Under the pieces are notes generated by a model. That model made no database searches, had not been told where the DNA came from, and was given only the letters and a program-made list of their open reading frames with translations. Shown here piece by piece: positions 1 to 8,019 of a DNA stretch of 64,000 bases. Origin of the DNA: an uncultured bacterium (GTDB lineage Bacteria; Bacillota_I; Bacilli_A; RFN20; CAG-826); assembly GCA_949284685.1 (NCBI GenBank), contig CASDWE010000002.1:333064-397063 (forward strand). The letters are read 5' to 3'. The position numbers were made by a program, and so were the translations under genes. Each line of letters opens with the position of its first letter. Within the stretch, counting starts at the first letter, position 1.

Positions 1-2537
1 GCATCAAAGAATTGGATAGAAACTGGATCTCCACCATGTTCACCGCAAACACCGACATGTAAATCTTTGTTTGCAGCACGGCCTTCGTCAACAGCAATTT
101 TGATTAAGCGGCCAACACCTTTGGTGTCAACGTGAGCAAATGGATCTTGTTCTAAAATCTTTTTAGAGTAATAATCTGGTAAGAATTTTCCAGCATCATC
201 ACGAGAGAATCCAAATGTCATTTGTGTTAAATCGTTTGTGCCAAATGAGTAGAATTTAGCTTCAGGAGCAATTTCTTTAGAAAGCAAGGCTGCTCTTGGA
301 ATTTCAATCATTGTACCAACATGATAATTTAATTTGGCGTTGTTTTCTTTGATTACTTTTTCAACTTCTTCCACTAATACTTCTTTAACATAACGGAATT
401 CTTTAACATCTAATGTTAATGGAATCATAATTTCGGCGGTTAATTTTTTACCCAAATCTTTTTGGGCTTTAATAGCGGCTTCAGCAATAGCACGAGCTTG
501 CATACGTCCGATTTCAGGATAAGAAACGTCTAAACGGCATCCACGATGTCCCATCATTGGGTTAAATTCATGTAAATAAGAAATTCTTTCTTTGACATGT
601 TGAACAGTCATGTTCATTGCTTTTGCCAATTCTTCAATCTTATCTTCTTCTTGAGGTAAGAATTCGTGTAGTGGTGGGTCAAGTAAACGAACATTAACGT
701 TCATGCCTTTCATAGACATATATAAGTGATAGAAGTCATCTCTTTGATATGGAAGTAATTCAGTGAGAGCTTTTTCACGATCTTCAACAGTTTCAGAAAG
801 AATCATTTTTCTCATATGGAAAATTCTTTCAGGAGCAAAGAACATGTGTTCGGTACGGCATAATCCAATACCTTCGGCACCAAATCTTGCTGCTGTTTCG
901 GCATCACGTGGAGTATCAGCGTTAGCACGAACATGCAAACGGCGATATTTATCTGCCCAATCCATAATGCGCTTGAAATAACCACCCATTTCTGGATCAA
1001 CTTTTTTGATGTCGCCAGCATATACATTACCAGTAGATCCATCTAAAGAAATAACGTCATCAGCTGTATATGTAACACCACCTAATGTTAAGGTACGTTT
1101 TTCTTCGTCAATAACGGCACTTGAACAGCCAGCAACACAGCATTTACCCATACCACGAGCAACAACTGCAGCGTGAGAAGTCATACCACCTCTCATAGTT
1201 AAAATGCCTTCGCTAGAAACCATACCATCAATATCTTCTGGTGATGTTTCTGCACGGACTAAGACAACTTTTTCACCATTTTCTCTTCTTTCTTTAGCTT
1301 CATCTGCAGAGAAAGCAATTTTTCCTGTTGCAGCACCTGGGCTAGCTGGTAAGCCTACACCAATTGGAGTTGCGGTTTTTAAAGCGGTTGCATCAAAACT
1401 TTGGTGTAATAAGCTATCTAATGCTTGTGGTTCGACACGGCACACAGCGGTTTTTTCATCAATTAAACCTTCGTCCACCAAATCACATGCAATTTTTAAT
1501 GCTGCAGCAGCGGTTCTTTTACCGTTTCTTGTTTGTAAGAAATATAATTTTCCTTCTTCAACTGTAAATTCCATATCTTGCATGTCTTTGTAATGTTGTT
1601 CCATGTTTTTGATAGTATTTACAAATTGTTCATATACTTCAGGCATTCTAGCTTTTAATTCTTCAATGTGAAGTGGTGTACGAATACCTGCAACAACGTC
1701 TTCGCCTTGAGCGTTTGGTAAATATTCAGCAAAAATTTTCTTTTCACCTGTTGAAGGAGAACGAGAGAACGCAACACCAGTACCTGATGTTTCACCTTTA
1801 TTACCAAATGCCATCGATTGAATGTTAACAGCAGTTCCCCATTCGTAAGGAATGTTGTTCATTTTACGATATGTGTTTGCGCGTGGGTTGTCCCAAGAAC
1901 GGAAAACAGCGGTAACCGCTTCAATTAATTGAACATATGGGTCGCTTGGGAATTCTTCATTGAATGTTTTTTTGTAATATTCTTTATATTTGGCTACCAA
2001 TTCTTTTAATTCTTCTGCGGTGACTTCTGTATCGAGTTTATAACCGCGTGTTTCTTTTAAATCATCCAACATTTTATCCATGTCAGTACGTGGATGACCT
2101 TTTGCAATATTTGTAAACATTAAGATGAAACGACGATAGCAGTCATAAGCAAATCTTTCGTTATTTGTTTCTCTTGCAAGAGCACTACAGGTTTTATCGT
2201 TTAGACCTAAGTTTAAAATGGTGTCCATCATACCAGGCATAGAAACTCTAGCACCACTTCTAACAGAAACTAATAATGGGTTGTGTTCGCCACCAAAAGT
2301 TTTGCCGGTGTCTTTTTCAATGCCTTTAATTGCGTTGTCGATTTCTTTTACTAGATAATCTGGCAACTCTTTGTGATTTTGATAATACAATGTACAAGCT
2401 TCAGTTGTGACAGTGAATCCAGGTGGAATTGGAACACCGATGGATGTCATTTCTGCTAAGCCAGCACCCTTACCTCCAAGAAGTTCTTTTCCTAATCCAT
2501 GAGCTTCTTTAAAGGGGTAAACATATTTTTTTGACAT
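1..2537 (-). CDS. ppdK: pyruvate, phosphate dikinase (C-terminus outside window)
   Basis: Interconverts pyruvate + ATP + phosphate and PEP + AMP + pyrophosphate in the cytoplasm; in fermentative bacteria it often works in the glycolytic direction. I translated it from the minus strand: it begins MSKKYVYPFKE with a strong AAGGAGGT site upstream. About 845 codons are present. Seen in order: the N-terminal ATP-grasp region (LLGGKGAGLAEM, SVRSGARVSMPGMMDTI), the phosphohistidine segment GGMTSHAAVVARGMGKCC with the catalytic His, and the C-terminal barrel with GFGTNDLTQ-like SFGTNDLTQM and the catalytic Cys in GVCGEHGG. The family is about 875-880 residues, so only about 30 C-terminal residues are missing. 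The window starts mid-codon after this Cys. Identification is secure. Confidence 0.97.
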   Translation of the reverse strand, partial: MSKKYVYPFKEAHGLGKELLGGKGAGLAEMTSIGVPIPPGFTVTTEACTLYYQNHKELPDYLVKEIDNAIKGIEKDTGKTFGGEHNPLLVSVRSGARVSMPGMMDTILNLGLNDKTCSALARETNNERFAYDCYRRFILMFTNIAKGHPRTDMDKMLDDLKETRGYKLDTEVTAEELKELVAKYKEYYKKTFNEEFPSDPYVQLIEAVTAVFRSWDNPRANTYRKMNNIPYEWGTAVNIQSMAFGNKGETSGTGVAFSRSPSTGEKKIFAEYLPNAQGEDVVAGIRTPLHIEELKARMPEVYEQFVNTIKNMEQHYKDMQDMEFTVEEGKLYFLQTRNGKRTAAAALKIACDLVDEGLIDEKTAVCRVEPQALDSLLHQSFDATALKTATPIGVGLPASPGAATGKIAFSADEAKERRENGEKVVLVRAETSPEDIDGMVSSEGILTMRGGMTSHAAVVARGMGKCCVAGCSSAVIDEEKRTLTLGGVTYTADDVISLDGSTGNVYAGDIKKVDPEMGGYFKRIMDWADKYRRLHVRANADTPRDAETAARFGAEGIGLCRTEHMFFAPERIFHMRKMILSETVEDREKALTELLPYQRDDFYHLYMSMKGMNVNVRLLDPPLHEFLPQEEDKIEELAKAMNMTVQHVKERISYLHEFNPMMGHRGCRLDVSYPEIGRMQARAIAEAAIKAQKDLGKKLTAEIMIPLTLDVKEFRYVKEVLVEEVEKVIKENNAKLNYHVGTMIEIPRAALLSKEIAPEAKFYSFGTNDLTQMTFGFSRDDAGKFLPDYYSKKILEQDPFAHVDTKGVGRLIKIAVDEGRAANKDLHVGVCGEHGGDPVSIQFFD

Positions 2538-2539
2538 AT

Positions 2540-2601
2540 AGTACCTCCTTAGTACTTTTCTAACGTTTGATACGTCAGAACTTACGTTAGATATATTATC
2601 A
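2540..2601 (-). promoter_or_regulatory. ppdK promoter and structured leader
   Basis: Read on the minus strand, TGATAATAT (2601-2593) is an extended -10 box with no clear -35. The transcript would start near 2586. The leader holds two inverted repeats: CTAACGT (2590-2584) with ACGTTAG (2566-2560), and AGTAC (2556-2552) with GTACT (2544-2540). The second places the AAGGAGG ribosome-binding site in its loop. The first repeat spans the predicted start point, so it could be an operator or a 5' hairpin. Sequence observation; function inferred. Confidence 0.5.
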
Positions 2602-2660
2602 TAGATAATAAAATCGCGCTATAAATAGATAAAAATATTAGAAAATATTTTTTAACAATA

Positions 2661-2695
2661 AAAAAATAGCTATCTTTAAATAAGACGCTATTTTT
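2661..2695 (-). terminator. intrinsic terminator of the ABC exporter operon
   Basis: AAAAATAGC at 2662-2670 and GCTATTTTT at 2687-2695 are perfect inverted repeats. Read on the minus strand the stem ends in a run of T, 46 bases after the stop of the exporter gene. Confidence 0.75.
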
Positions 2696-2741
2696 GTGTA
2701 ATTTTTAAAAAAACTATGCAAATTGCGGATAATTTAGCAAA

Positions 2742-4628
2742 TTAACTATTTGTTTGTTCTATAATTTCTTCTTTTGCCATTGGATTATTACCAGAGAATT
2801 GAGCGTTATATAAATCAGCGTAGAACCCTCCTTTTTTAAGTAGTTCCTCGTGATTTCCACTTTCAATAATGGAGCCTTTATTCATAACAATAATCATTTT
2901 GGCGTTTTTAATTGTTGATAATCTATGTGCGATAATAAACGATGTTTTATTTTCCATTAATTTATCCATCGCATCTTGAATCTGCATTTCTGTTCTTGTA
3001 TCAACGCTAGAAGTTGCCTCATCTAAAATAAGTATTTTTGGCTGACTAACTATTGCTCTAGCTATTGTTATTAATTGTCTTTGTCCCTGTGAAATGTTTG
3101 TTCCATCTTCATTTAAAACAAAGTCATAATTGTTTGGAAGAGTTTTAATAAAATGATGAGCATGTGCGGCTTTTGCAGCTTGAATAATTTCTTCATCAGT
3201 CGCATCGCTCCTTCCATAACGTATGTTTTCTTTTATGGTACCTTCAAATAACCATGTGTCTTGTAAAACCATACCAACAGCACCCCTTAATGCTTTTCTT
3301 GAATAATGACGAATATCATATCCATCTAGCATAATGCGTCCGGCATTTACATCATAAAAACGCATTAATAAGTTAACAATGGTGGTTTTTCCTGCACCTG
3401 TTGGTCCGACAATGGCAATCGAATCGCCCTGATTAACTTTTAAATTCATATTTGAAATTAATTGTTTGTTTGGATCGTAAGAGAAATCAACATGTTCAAT
3501 ATTAATATTCCCAACAATGTTATCTTCGCTGTCTATACAATTTGCATCTTCTTTTGGTTCTTCTCTTTCATCTAAAACTTCAAAGATTCTTTCCGCTGAA
3601 GCGACAACCGATTGTATAGTTGAAGCAATTTCACCTATTTGTTGGAACGGTTGTTGGAATAAATTTAAATAAATAAAGAAAGCAGCGATATTACCGATTT
3701 GCTCTGCGCTTTGAGTTGCAGCACCCACTACACAAACGGCAACATAACCAAGATTATTTACAAATCTTATCATTGGGAAAATTAAAAACGCCAACCATCT
3801 AGATTTCCAATCAGCGTTTTTCATTTGATTAGATAATTTATTAAATGTTTCCAACGAATCTTTTTCTTTGTTAAATAGTTTAACAACAGTAAATCCAGCA
3901 TATTGTTCTTCAGCATGGCTTTCTACTGCTCCTAATCTATTTTGATATGCGACGAATTGTTTTTGTGAATGCTTAGCAATCAATATTGTTATAGTTAAGC
4001 TAAGTGGGAGTGTGCAAAGTACCACTAATGATAATTGCCAACTAACAACAAACATTATTACCACAACAGCGATAAATAGTGCTACACCAGATATTGTTTG
4101 ATTGATAATCATTGAAAGAGATCTTGATATGGTGTCGACATCGTTGGTGCCTCTTGATAATAATTCACCAACTGTGTGCTTATCAAAAAACGATAATGGT
4201 AATTTATCTAATTTTTCTTTTATTTGTTGCCTTAAATTAAAGGCGTAGTCAGCACTTATTTTAGCCACTATCCATTCTGCAAGCCATGAAATAAGAGCAC
4301 TAGTAGCATAAAAAGCCATTATTACTCCAAAGGATCGCCATAATTGTCCCCACTGCATAGAAATTACTTGATTAATAATATCAATGTATGTTCCTTTTTC
4401 TCCTTGTTCCAATGCATGCGATACATCACTAGAAATCCCATTTATTATGTCTCTTAAAAACATCGGAGAAAGTGCGTTTAATACTGAAGAACAAACAAGA
4501 ATGATAGCGACAAATATAAAAGCAGGCAAAAGAGGTTTAAATTGTTTTAATAAACGTTTTCCAGTTCCTTTAAAATTTTTAACTTTATAGGAATTGCCTG
4601 AATTATGAGGTTTATTTCTTGGTGGCAT
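2742..4628 (-). CDS. heterodimeric ABC exporter, subunit with intact Walker B
   Basis: Half-transporter of 628 residues: an N-terminal hydrophobic domain with about six membrane segments (residues ~30-330), then a nucleotide-binding domain (~375-610). Visible motifs are Walker A GPTGAGKTT, Q-loop VLQDTWLF, Walker B with catalytic Glu in LILDEATSSVD and H-loop IIAHRLST. Its signature motif is NISQGQ rather than LSGGQ. It lies two bases after the partner gene, so the two are cotranscribed with the TetR gene. The pairing of a deviant signature here with a deviant Walker B in the partner is the usual arrangement of asymmetric multidrug exporters (BmrCD, LmrCD, TM287/288). The substrate cannot be told from sequence; drug or lipid export is inference. 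Confidence 0.92.
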   Translation of the reverse strand: MPPRNKPHNSGNSYKVKNFKGTGKRLLKQFKPLLPAFIFVAIILVCSSVLNALSPMFLRDIINGISSDVSHALEQGEKGTYIDIINQVISMQWGQLWRSFGVIMAFYATSALISWLAEWIVAKISADYAFNLRQQIKEKLDKLPLSFFDKHTVGELLSRGTNDVDTISRSLSMIINQTISGVALFIAVVVIMFVVSWQLSLVVLCTLPLSLTITILIAKHSQKQFVAYQNRLGAVESHAEEQYAGFTVVKLFNKEKDSLETFNKLSNQMKNADWKSRWLAFLIFPMIRFVNNLGYVAVCVVGAATQSAEQIGNIAAFFIYLNLFQQPFQQIGEIASTIQSVVASAERIFEVLDEREEPKEDANCIDSEDNIVGNINIEHVDFSYDPNKQLISNMNLKVNQGDSIAIVGPTGAGKTTIVNLLMRFYDVNAGRIMLDGYDIRHYSRKALRGAVGMVLQDTWLFEGTIKENIRYGRSDATDEEIIQAAKAAHAHHFIKTLPNNYDFVLNEDGTNISQGQRQLITIARAIVSQPKILILDEATSSVDTRTEMQIQDAMDKLMENKTSFIIAHRLSTIKNAKMIIVMNKGSIIESGNHEELLKKGGFYADLYNAQFSGNNPMAKEEIIEQTNS

Positions 4629-4630
4629 AA

Positions 4631-6463
4631 TTATTCATCCTCCTCTTCGTCATCTTTACTATCAATAATTTGTTGTTTCATTTTTAAAGTTTTTTCTATC
4701 TCATCTTTATCAAGTTGAGACATAACTATCTGTTGATAAACAGGGCAATTAAGCAACAATTCATCATGTGTTCCTTGTCCTGCAATAGTTCCATCATTTA
4801 AAACGATGATATTATCAGCATCTAATATAGATGAAACTCTTTGAGCCACTACAATTACTGAAGAATTTCCGACGTATGTTTTTAGTGCGGTTCTTAATTT
4901 GATATCTGTTTTAAAATCAAGAGCAGAAAAACTATCATCAAATATATATATTTCTGGTTTTTTGACTAACGCTCTTGCGATTGATAATCTTTGTTTTTGT
5001 CCGCCAGAAAAGTTTTTACCACCTTGCGAGACAAAAGAATCAATACCATTTTCTTTTTTAGAAACAAAATGTAAAGCTTGAGATACCGCTAATGCAGAAT
5101 TTAATTCTTCATCGGTAGCATTTGGATTGCCGAAAAGAAGATTTTCTTTAATTGTTCCTGTAAATAGTCTAGCCTGTTGAGGAACAAAACCAATTTTGTC
5201 TCTTAAATCTTTTTGACTATATTTTTTAACATTAACACCATCGACTAATATTTCACCAATTGTTGTATCAAAAAATCTAGGTATTAAATTAATAATAGAT
5301 GATTTACCTGATCCTGTTGAACCAATAATCGCGGTTGTTTGACCTGGCTTAACAACAAAATTTATATCTTTTAAAGTTGGTTCTGTTGCATCAGGGAATG
5401 TGAAAGTTACATTTTTAAATTCAACAGTGCATTTATTGTCTTGAGGAATATCATTTACATTAATCGGATTTTGAGGATCTTTGATGGATGGATTAGTGTC
5501 AAGCACAGCTTGAATACGTTTAGCACAAGCGTTTGCACTTGGTAGTTGAATAAATATCATCCCAAGCATTAAAAATGACATCATGATATTACTAGAATAA
5601 TTGGAAATGGTAATAACGTTAGTAAATGTTTCTAAACTTGACTGGGTTAAAAGCACTCCATCTAGCATGGCAAACCCAACAAAGAAAACCGCTAGATAGG
5701 TAAAGTTAAAAACTATATTAATTACTGGGCTAACAAACGAAAGTGTTCTATTAACCTTAATAATAGTGTTTGTCATTTTTTGATTTCTATCTGTGAATTT
5801 TGCAAATTCTTGTTCTTGTTGATTAAATGCACGAACTACTCTAACACCAGTTAATCCTTCTCTTAAAACCACCGTAACCTTATCTAATCTATTTTGAATT
5901 TGAGTAAATAGCGGGGAAGCAACTATAAACGTGATAATAATTGCAACTGCTAAAACTGGAAGAGCCACTACAAACACTAATGACATTTGCCAATCTAACA
6001 TTACAGATTTAATAATTGCGACAATTAACATAACTGGAGAAAAGACAACAGTTCTACAAAATGATGTGAATGTATCTTTTAAAACATTAATATCGTTTGT
6101 TGTTCTTGTTAATAATGTTGCTGTTCCAAATTGATTAAATTCAAACAAGGAAAAAGACATGACCTTTTTAAAAATAGCTTCACGTATGTTTCTTGCATAA
6201 ATCGCACCAACAATTGAATTTAAAATGCCAATTGCTACCGCACATAAAAGTATACCAAAACATATTCCAAGCATTATACCGCCATTTGTCCATATTTCAA
6301 TCATTCTTTCTTCTGATGATAGTGTGACATCTTGAAGAATTCTTAAAATATCAGACATGTAGTCAGGAAGAGTTAATTGAAGCCAAGCTTGACAAACAAT
6401 TAAACAAGTATTTAAAGCTAATGCCCACCAGATGTTTTTGATATATTTGACTAATTTAAACAT
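4631..6463 (-). CDS. heterodimeric ABC exporter, degenerate-site subunit
   Basis: Half-transporter of 610 residues with the same layout as its downstream partner: membrane domain, then nucleotide-binding domain. Walker A is GSTGSGKSS and the signature is a proper FSGGQ. The Walker B catalytic Glu is replaced by Asp (IYIFDDSFSALD) and the H-loop His by Gln (VVAQRVSS). Both changes are known marks of the subunit that builds the degenerate ATP site in heterodimeric exporters. The C-terminus is a short acidic tail (KDDEEEDE). The gene starts with ATG after an AAAGGAGGTAAAT site, 14 bases after the TetR gene, and is the middle gene of a three-gene operon. Confidence 0.92.
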   Translation of the reverse strand: MFKLVKYIKNIWWALALNTCLIVCQAWLQLTLPDYMSDILRILQDVTLSSEERMIEIWTNGGIMLGICFGILLCAVAIGILNSIVGAIYARNIREAIFKKVMSFSLFEFNQFGTATLLTRTTNDINVLKDTFTSFCRTVVFSPVMLIVAIIKSVMLDWQMSLVFVVALPVLAVAIIITFIVASPLFTQIQNRLDKVTVVLREGLTGVRVVRAFNQQEQEFAKFTDRNQKMTNTIIKVNRTLSFVSPVINIVFNFTYLAVFFVGFAMLDGVLLTQSSLETFTNVITISNYSSNIMMSFLMLGMIFIQLPSANACAKRIQAVLDTNPSIKDPQNPINVNDIPQDNKCTVEFKNVTFTFPDATEPTLKDINFVVKPGQTTAIIGSTGSGKSSIINLIPRFFDTTIGEILVDGVNVKKYSQKDLRDKIGFVPQQARLFTGTIKENLLFGNPNATDEELNSALAVSQALHFVSKKENGIDSFVSQGGKNFSGGQKQRLSIARALVKKPEIYIFDDSFSALDFKTDIKLRTALKTYVGNSSVIVVAQRVSSILDADNIIVLNDGTIAGQGTHDELLLNCPVYQQIVMSQLDKDEIEKTLKMKQQIIDSKDDEEEDE

Positions 6464-6477
6464 ATTTACCTCCTTTA

Positions 6478-7080
6478 TTATTTTTTAAGAAAAATATTTG
6501 CAAGAATATCAGGATTTAATGGTTTAAATTTTTTAATGCCTAGATGTATTCTTGTGTATGATAATCCTTGTAAACAAGCTAGATATACTCTTATGTAATC
6601 TAATGGCTCGCCTTGTAAAAATAAATCCTGCTCCTGACCTCTTTTTACTATTTCAAATAATTTAGCAAAAGGTCCTTGCCTCTTGCTTTTTGCTTTTTCT
6701 TTAGGAATCGGAATGTTTTTTTGTAAATGAAATGTTAAAAACATATATAGAATATATGCATTTGAATCTTTTCCACTTAAATAAGAAATTAAAAATCTTG
6801 AAACATCACGTATTGCAAAAACAGGATTTTGTTCAAAATCAATAACACTATAATCACTTTCCCATTGCTTAATAACCTTACTCATTAATTTATCGAACAA
6901 ATCTTGTTTTGAAGAAAAATAATGATAAAAAAGACCATGTGAGCATTTGCTAGCTTTGGTAATATCATCAATTGAAACAGCGGAGTATCCTTGCAAAGCA
7001 AACAACCTCAAACTAGTCTCAAGAATGGTGCTTTCTCTTTTTTGTGAAACTTCTTTAAAATCTTCTTTTGAACGCGGCAT
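6478..7080 (-). CDS. TetR/AcrR family transcriptional regulator
   Basis: A 200-residue protein with an N-terminal TetR helix-turn-helix (about residues 15-62; TSLRLFALQGYSAVSIDDI ... GLFYHYFSSKQDLFDKLM), the best-conserved part of the family. The C-terminal ligand and dimer domain is variable and gives no specificity. It is the first gene of the operon with the two ABC exporter subunits, so it most likely represses its own operon and is released by a transported compound or toxic lipid. Two 18-base palindromes stand directly upstream. No Shine-Dalgarno precedes the ATG, although the downstream genes have one. Confidence 0.9.
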   Translation of the reverse strand: MPRSKEDFKEVSQKRESTILETSLRLFALQGYSAVSIDDITKASKCSHGLFYHYFSSKQDLFDKLMSKVIKQWESDYSVIDFEQNPVFAIRDVSRFLISYLSGKDSNAYILYMFLTFHLQKNIPIPKEKAKSKRQGPFAKLFEIVKRGQEQDLFLQGEPLDYIRVYLACLQGLSYTRIHLGIKKFKPLNPDILANIFLKK

Positions 7081-7088
7081 ATTTATAC

Positions 7089-7143
7089 GTTGACAACTTA
7101 GTCAGTGAAATATTTTTTACCATTAATTGACAATATAGTCAAT
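7089..7143 (-). promoter_or_regulatory. two TetR-type operator half-palindromes and promoter
   Basis: Two related 18-base sites lie in direct order 37 bases apart: ATTGACaatataGTCAAT (7126-7143, perfect palindrome) and GTTGACaacttaGTCAGT (7089-7106, same core TTGAC-6-GTCA). On the minus strand the first contains TTGACT, which with 17 bases to TAAAAA makes a plausible promoter. The second site is at or after the transcription start, 8 bases before the ATG. This is a typical arrangement for autorepression. Binding by the adjacent TetR protein is inferred. Confidence 0.65.
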
Positions 7144-7164
7144 ATAAAAATTTAATGTTTTTTA

Positions 7165-7199
7165 AAAAATAAACAGCACATATTAAAATGTCTATTTTT
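7165..7199 (-). terminator. terminator hairpin after the HAD hydrolase gene
   Basis: AAAAATAAACA (7165-7175) pairs with TGTCTATTTTT (7189-7199) over 11 base pairs with one G-U. The stem starts inside the last codons of the hydrolase gene and gives a T-run on the minus strand. Confidence 0.55.
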
Positions 7200-7905
7200 T
7201 GATATTTTCAGTTAAATATTTTTTTAAATCATCAAAGTTACCATGATGAAATTGATTGATATCAACGTTATGTCTATTGATCAAACAATCAGTTAATAAA
7301 AACGTATCCATACCAAGTTTTTTAGCACACATGTCTTCATCAACATCATTTCCAACCATTACACATTCATTAGGATTTAAGTTTAATAAAGAAACTATGT
7401 CTTCATAGTACTTGATGTTTGGTTTACAGTGATATGAATTTTCATAAGTGGTGTATAATACAAAATCATTTTCATTTAAACCAGCCCAGCGGATTCTAGA
7501 TTTTGTTGCAATTTTTGGAAACACCGGATTTGTAGCTAAAATGATTTTTATATTGTTTTGTTTAAGAAAAGATATTATTTCATTTGCTTTTGGGTTGTAC
7601 CCACATACATTTTTAACATTTTGAAACTCGTTTGTATAAAATGTTAAAAATTTATCTTTATCATCTAATATTGTTGGAGAGTATGTTGCTGCAGCAGCAG
7701 CCCAAAACACATCTTCATTTGACATTTTTCCGTCGTTTTGTACCATTGCTATTGTTCCATTGAACACCGATTTAATGAGTTTGTCTTTATTATATCCAAG
7801 CGGAACAAATTTCATTACCAAATGAGAAAAATAACTTTTTATAAATTCATCTTGATCCATAGGGAGCAAGGTTCCATCTAAATCAAATAAAACATTTTTA
7901 ATCAT
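7192..7905 (-). CDS. HAD-superfamily hydrolase (phosphatase-like)
   Basis: 237 residues if started at the ATG at 7905, which has GGTGA eight bases upstream; an in-frame TTG four codons earlier is less likely. HAD motifs are complete: motif I LFDLDGTLLP with both Asp, motif II ILATNPVFP, motif III Lys in HCKPNIKYY and motif IV MVGNDVDEDM. A helical cap lies between motifs I and II (about residues 15-90). The family removes phosphate from small molecules in the cytoplasm; the substrate is not evident. The gene stands alone between its own terminator and a divergent gene. Confidence 0.88.
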   Translation of the reverse strand: MIKNVLFDLDGTLLPMDQDEFIKSYFSHLVMKFVPLGYNKDKLIKSVFNGTIAMVQNDGKMSNEDVFWAAAAATYSPTILDDKDKFLTFYTNEFQNVKNVCGYNPKANEIISFLKQNNIKIILATNPVFPKIATKSRIRWAGLNENDFVLYTTYENSYHCKPNIKYYEDIVSLLNLNPNECVMVGNDVDEDMCAKKLGMDTFLLTDCLINRHNVDINQFHHGNFDDLKKYLTENIKK

Positions 7906-8007
7906 AGCGTTCACCAACGTTTAGATTTTAACAAACAGCTTAATGAAAATCTAATACAAAAAAATAAGTTTTTGTATAATCCTATTTTTTATCAAATAAA
8001 AATATTT

Positions 8008-8013
8008 TATACT
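8008..8013 (+). promoter_or_regulatory. -10 box for a leaderless transcript (617-residue gene)
   Basis: TATACT ends six bases before the ATG at 8020, so transcription would begin at or next to the start codon. There is no Shine-Dalgarno. A second TATAAT at 7975-7980 could serve a longer transcript. Confidence 0.45.
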
Positions 8014-8019
8014 ACAGCT

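Noticed and set aside
1204-1593. 129-residue ORF on the plus strand
   Set aside because: It is the reverse shadow of ppdK; the minus frame has all family motifs through this region.
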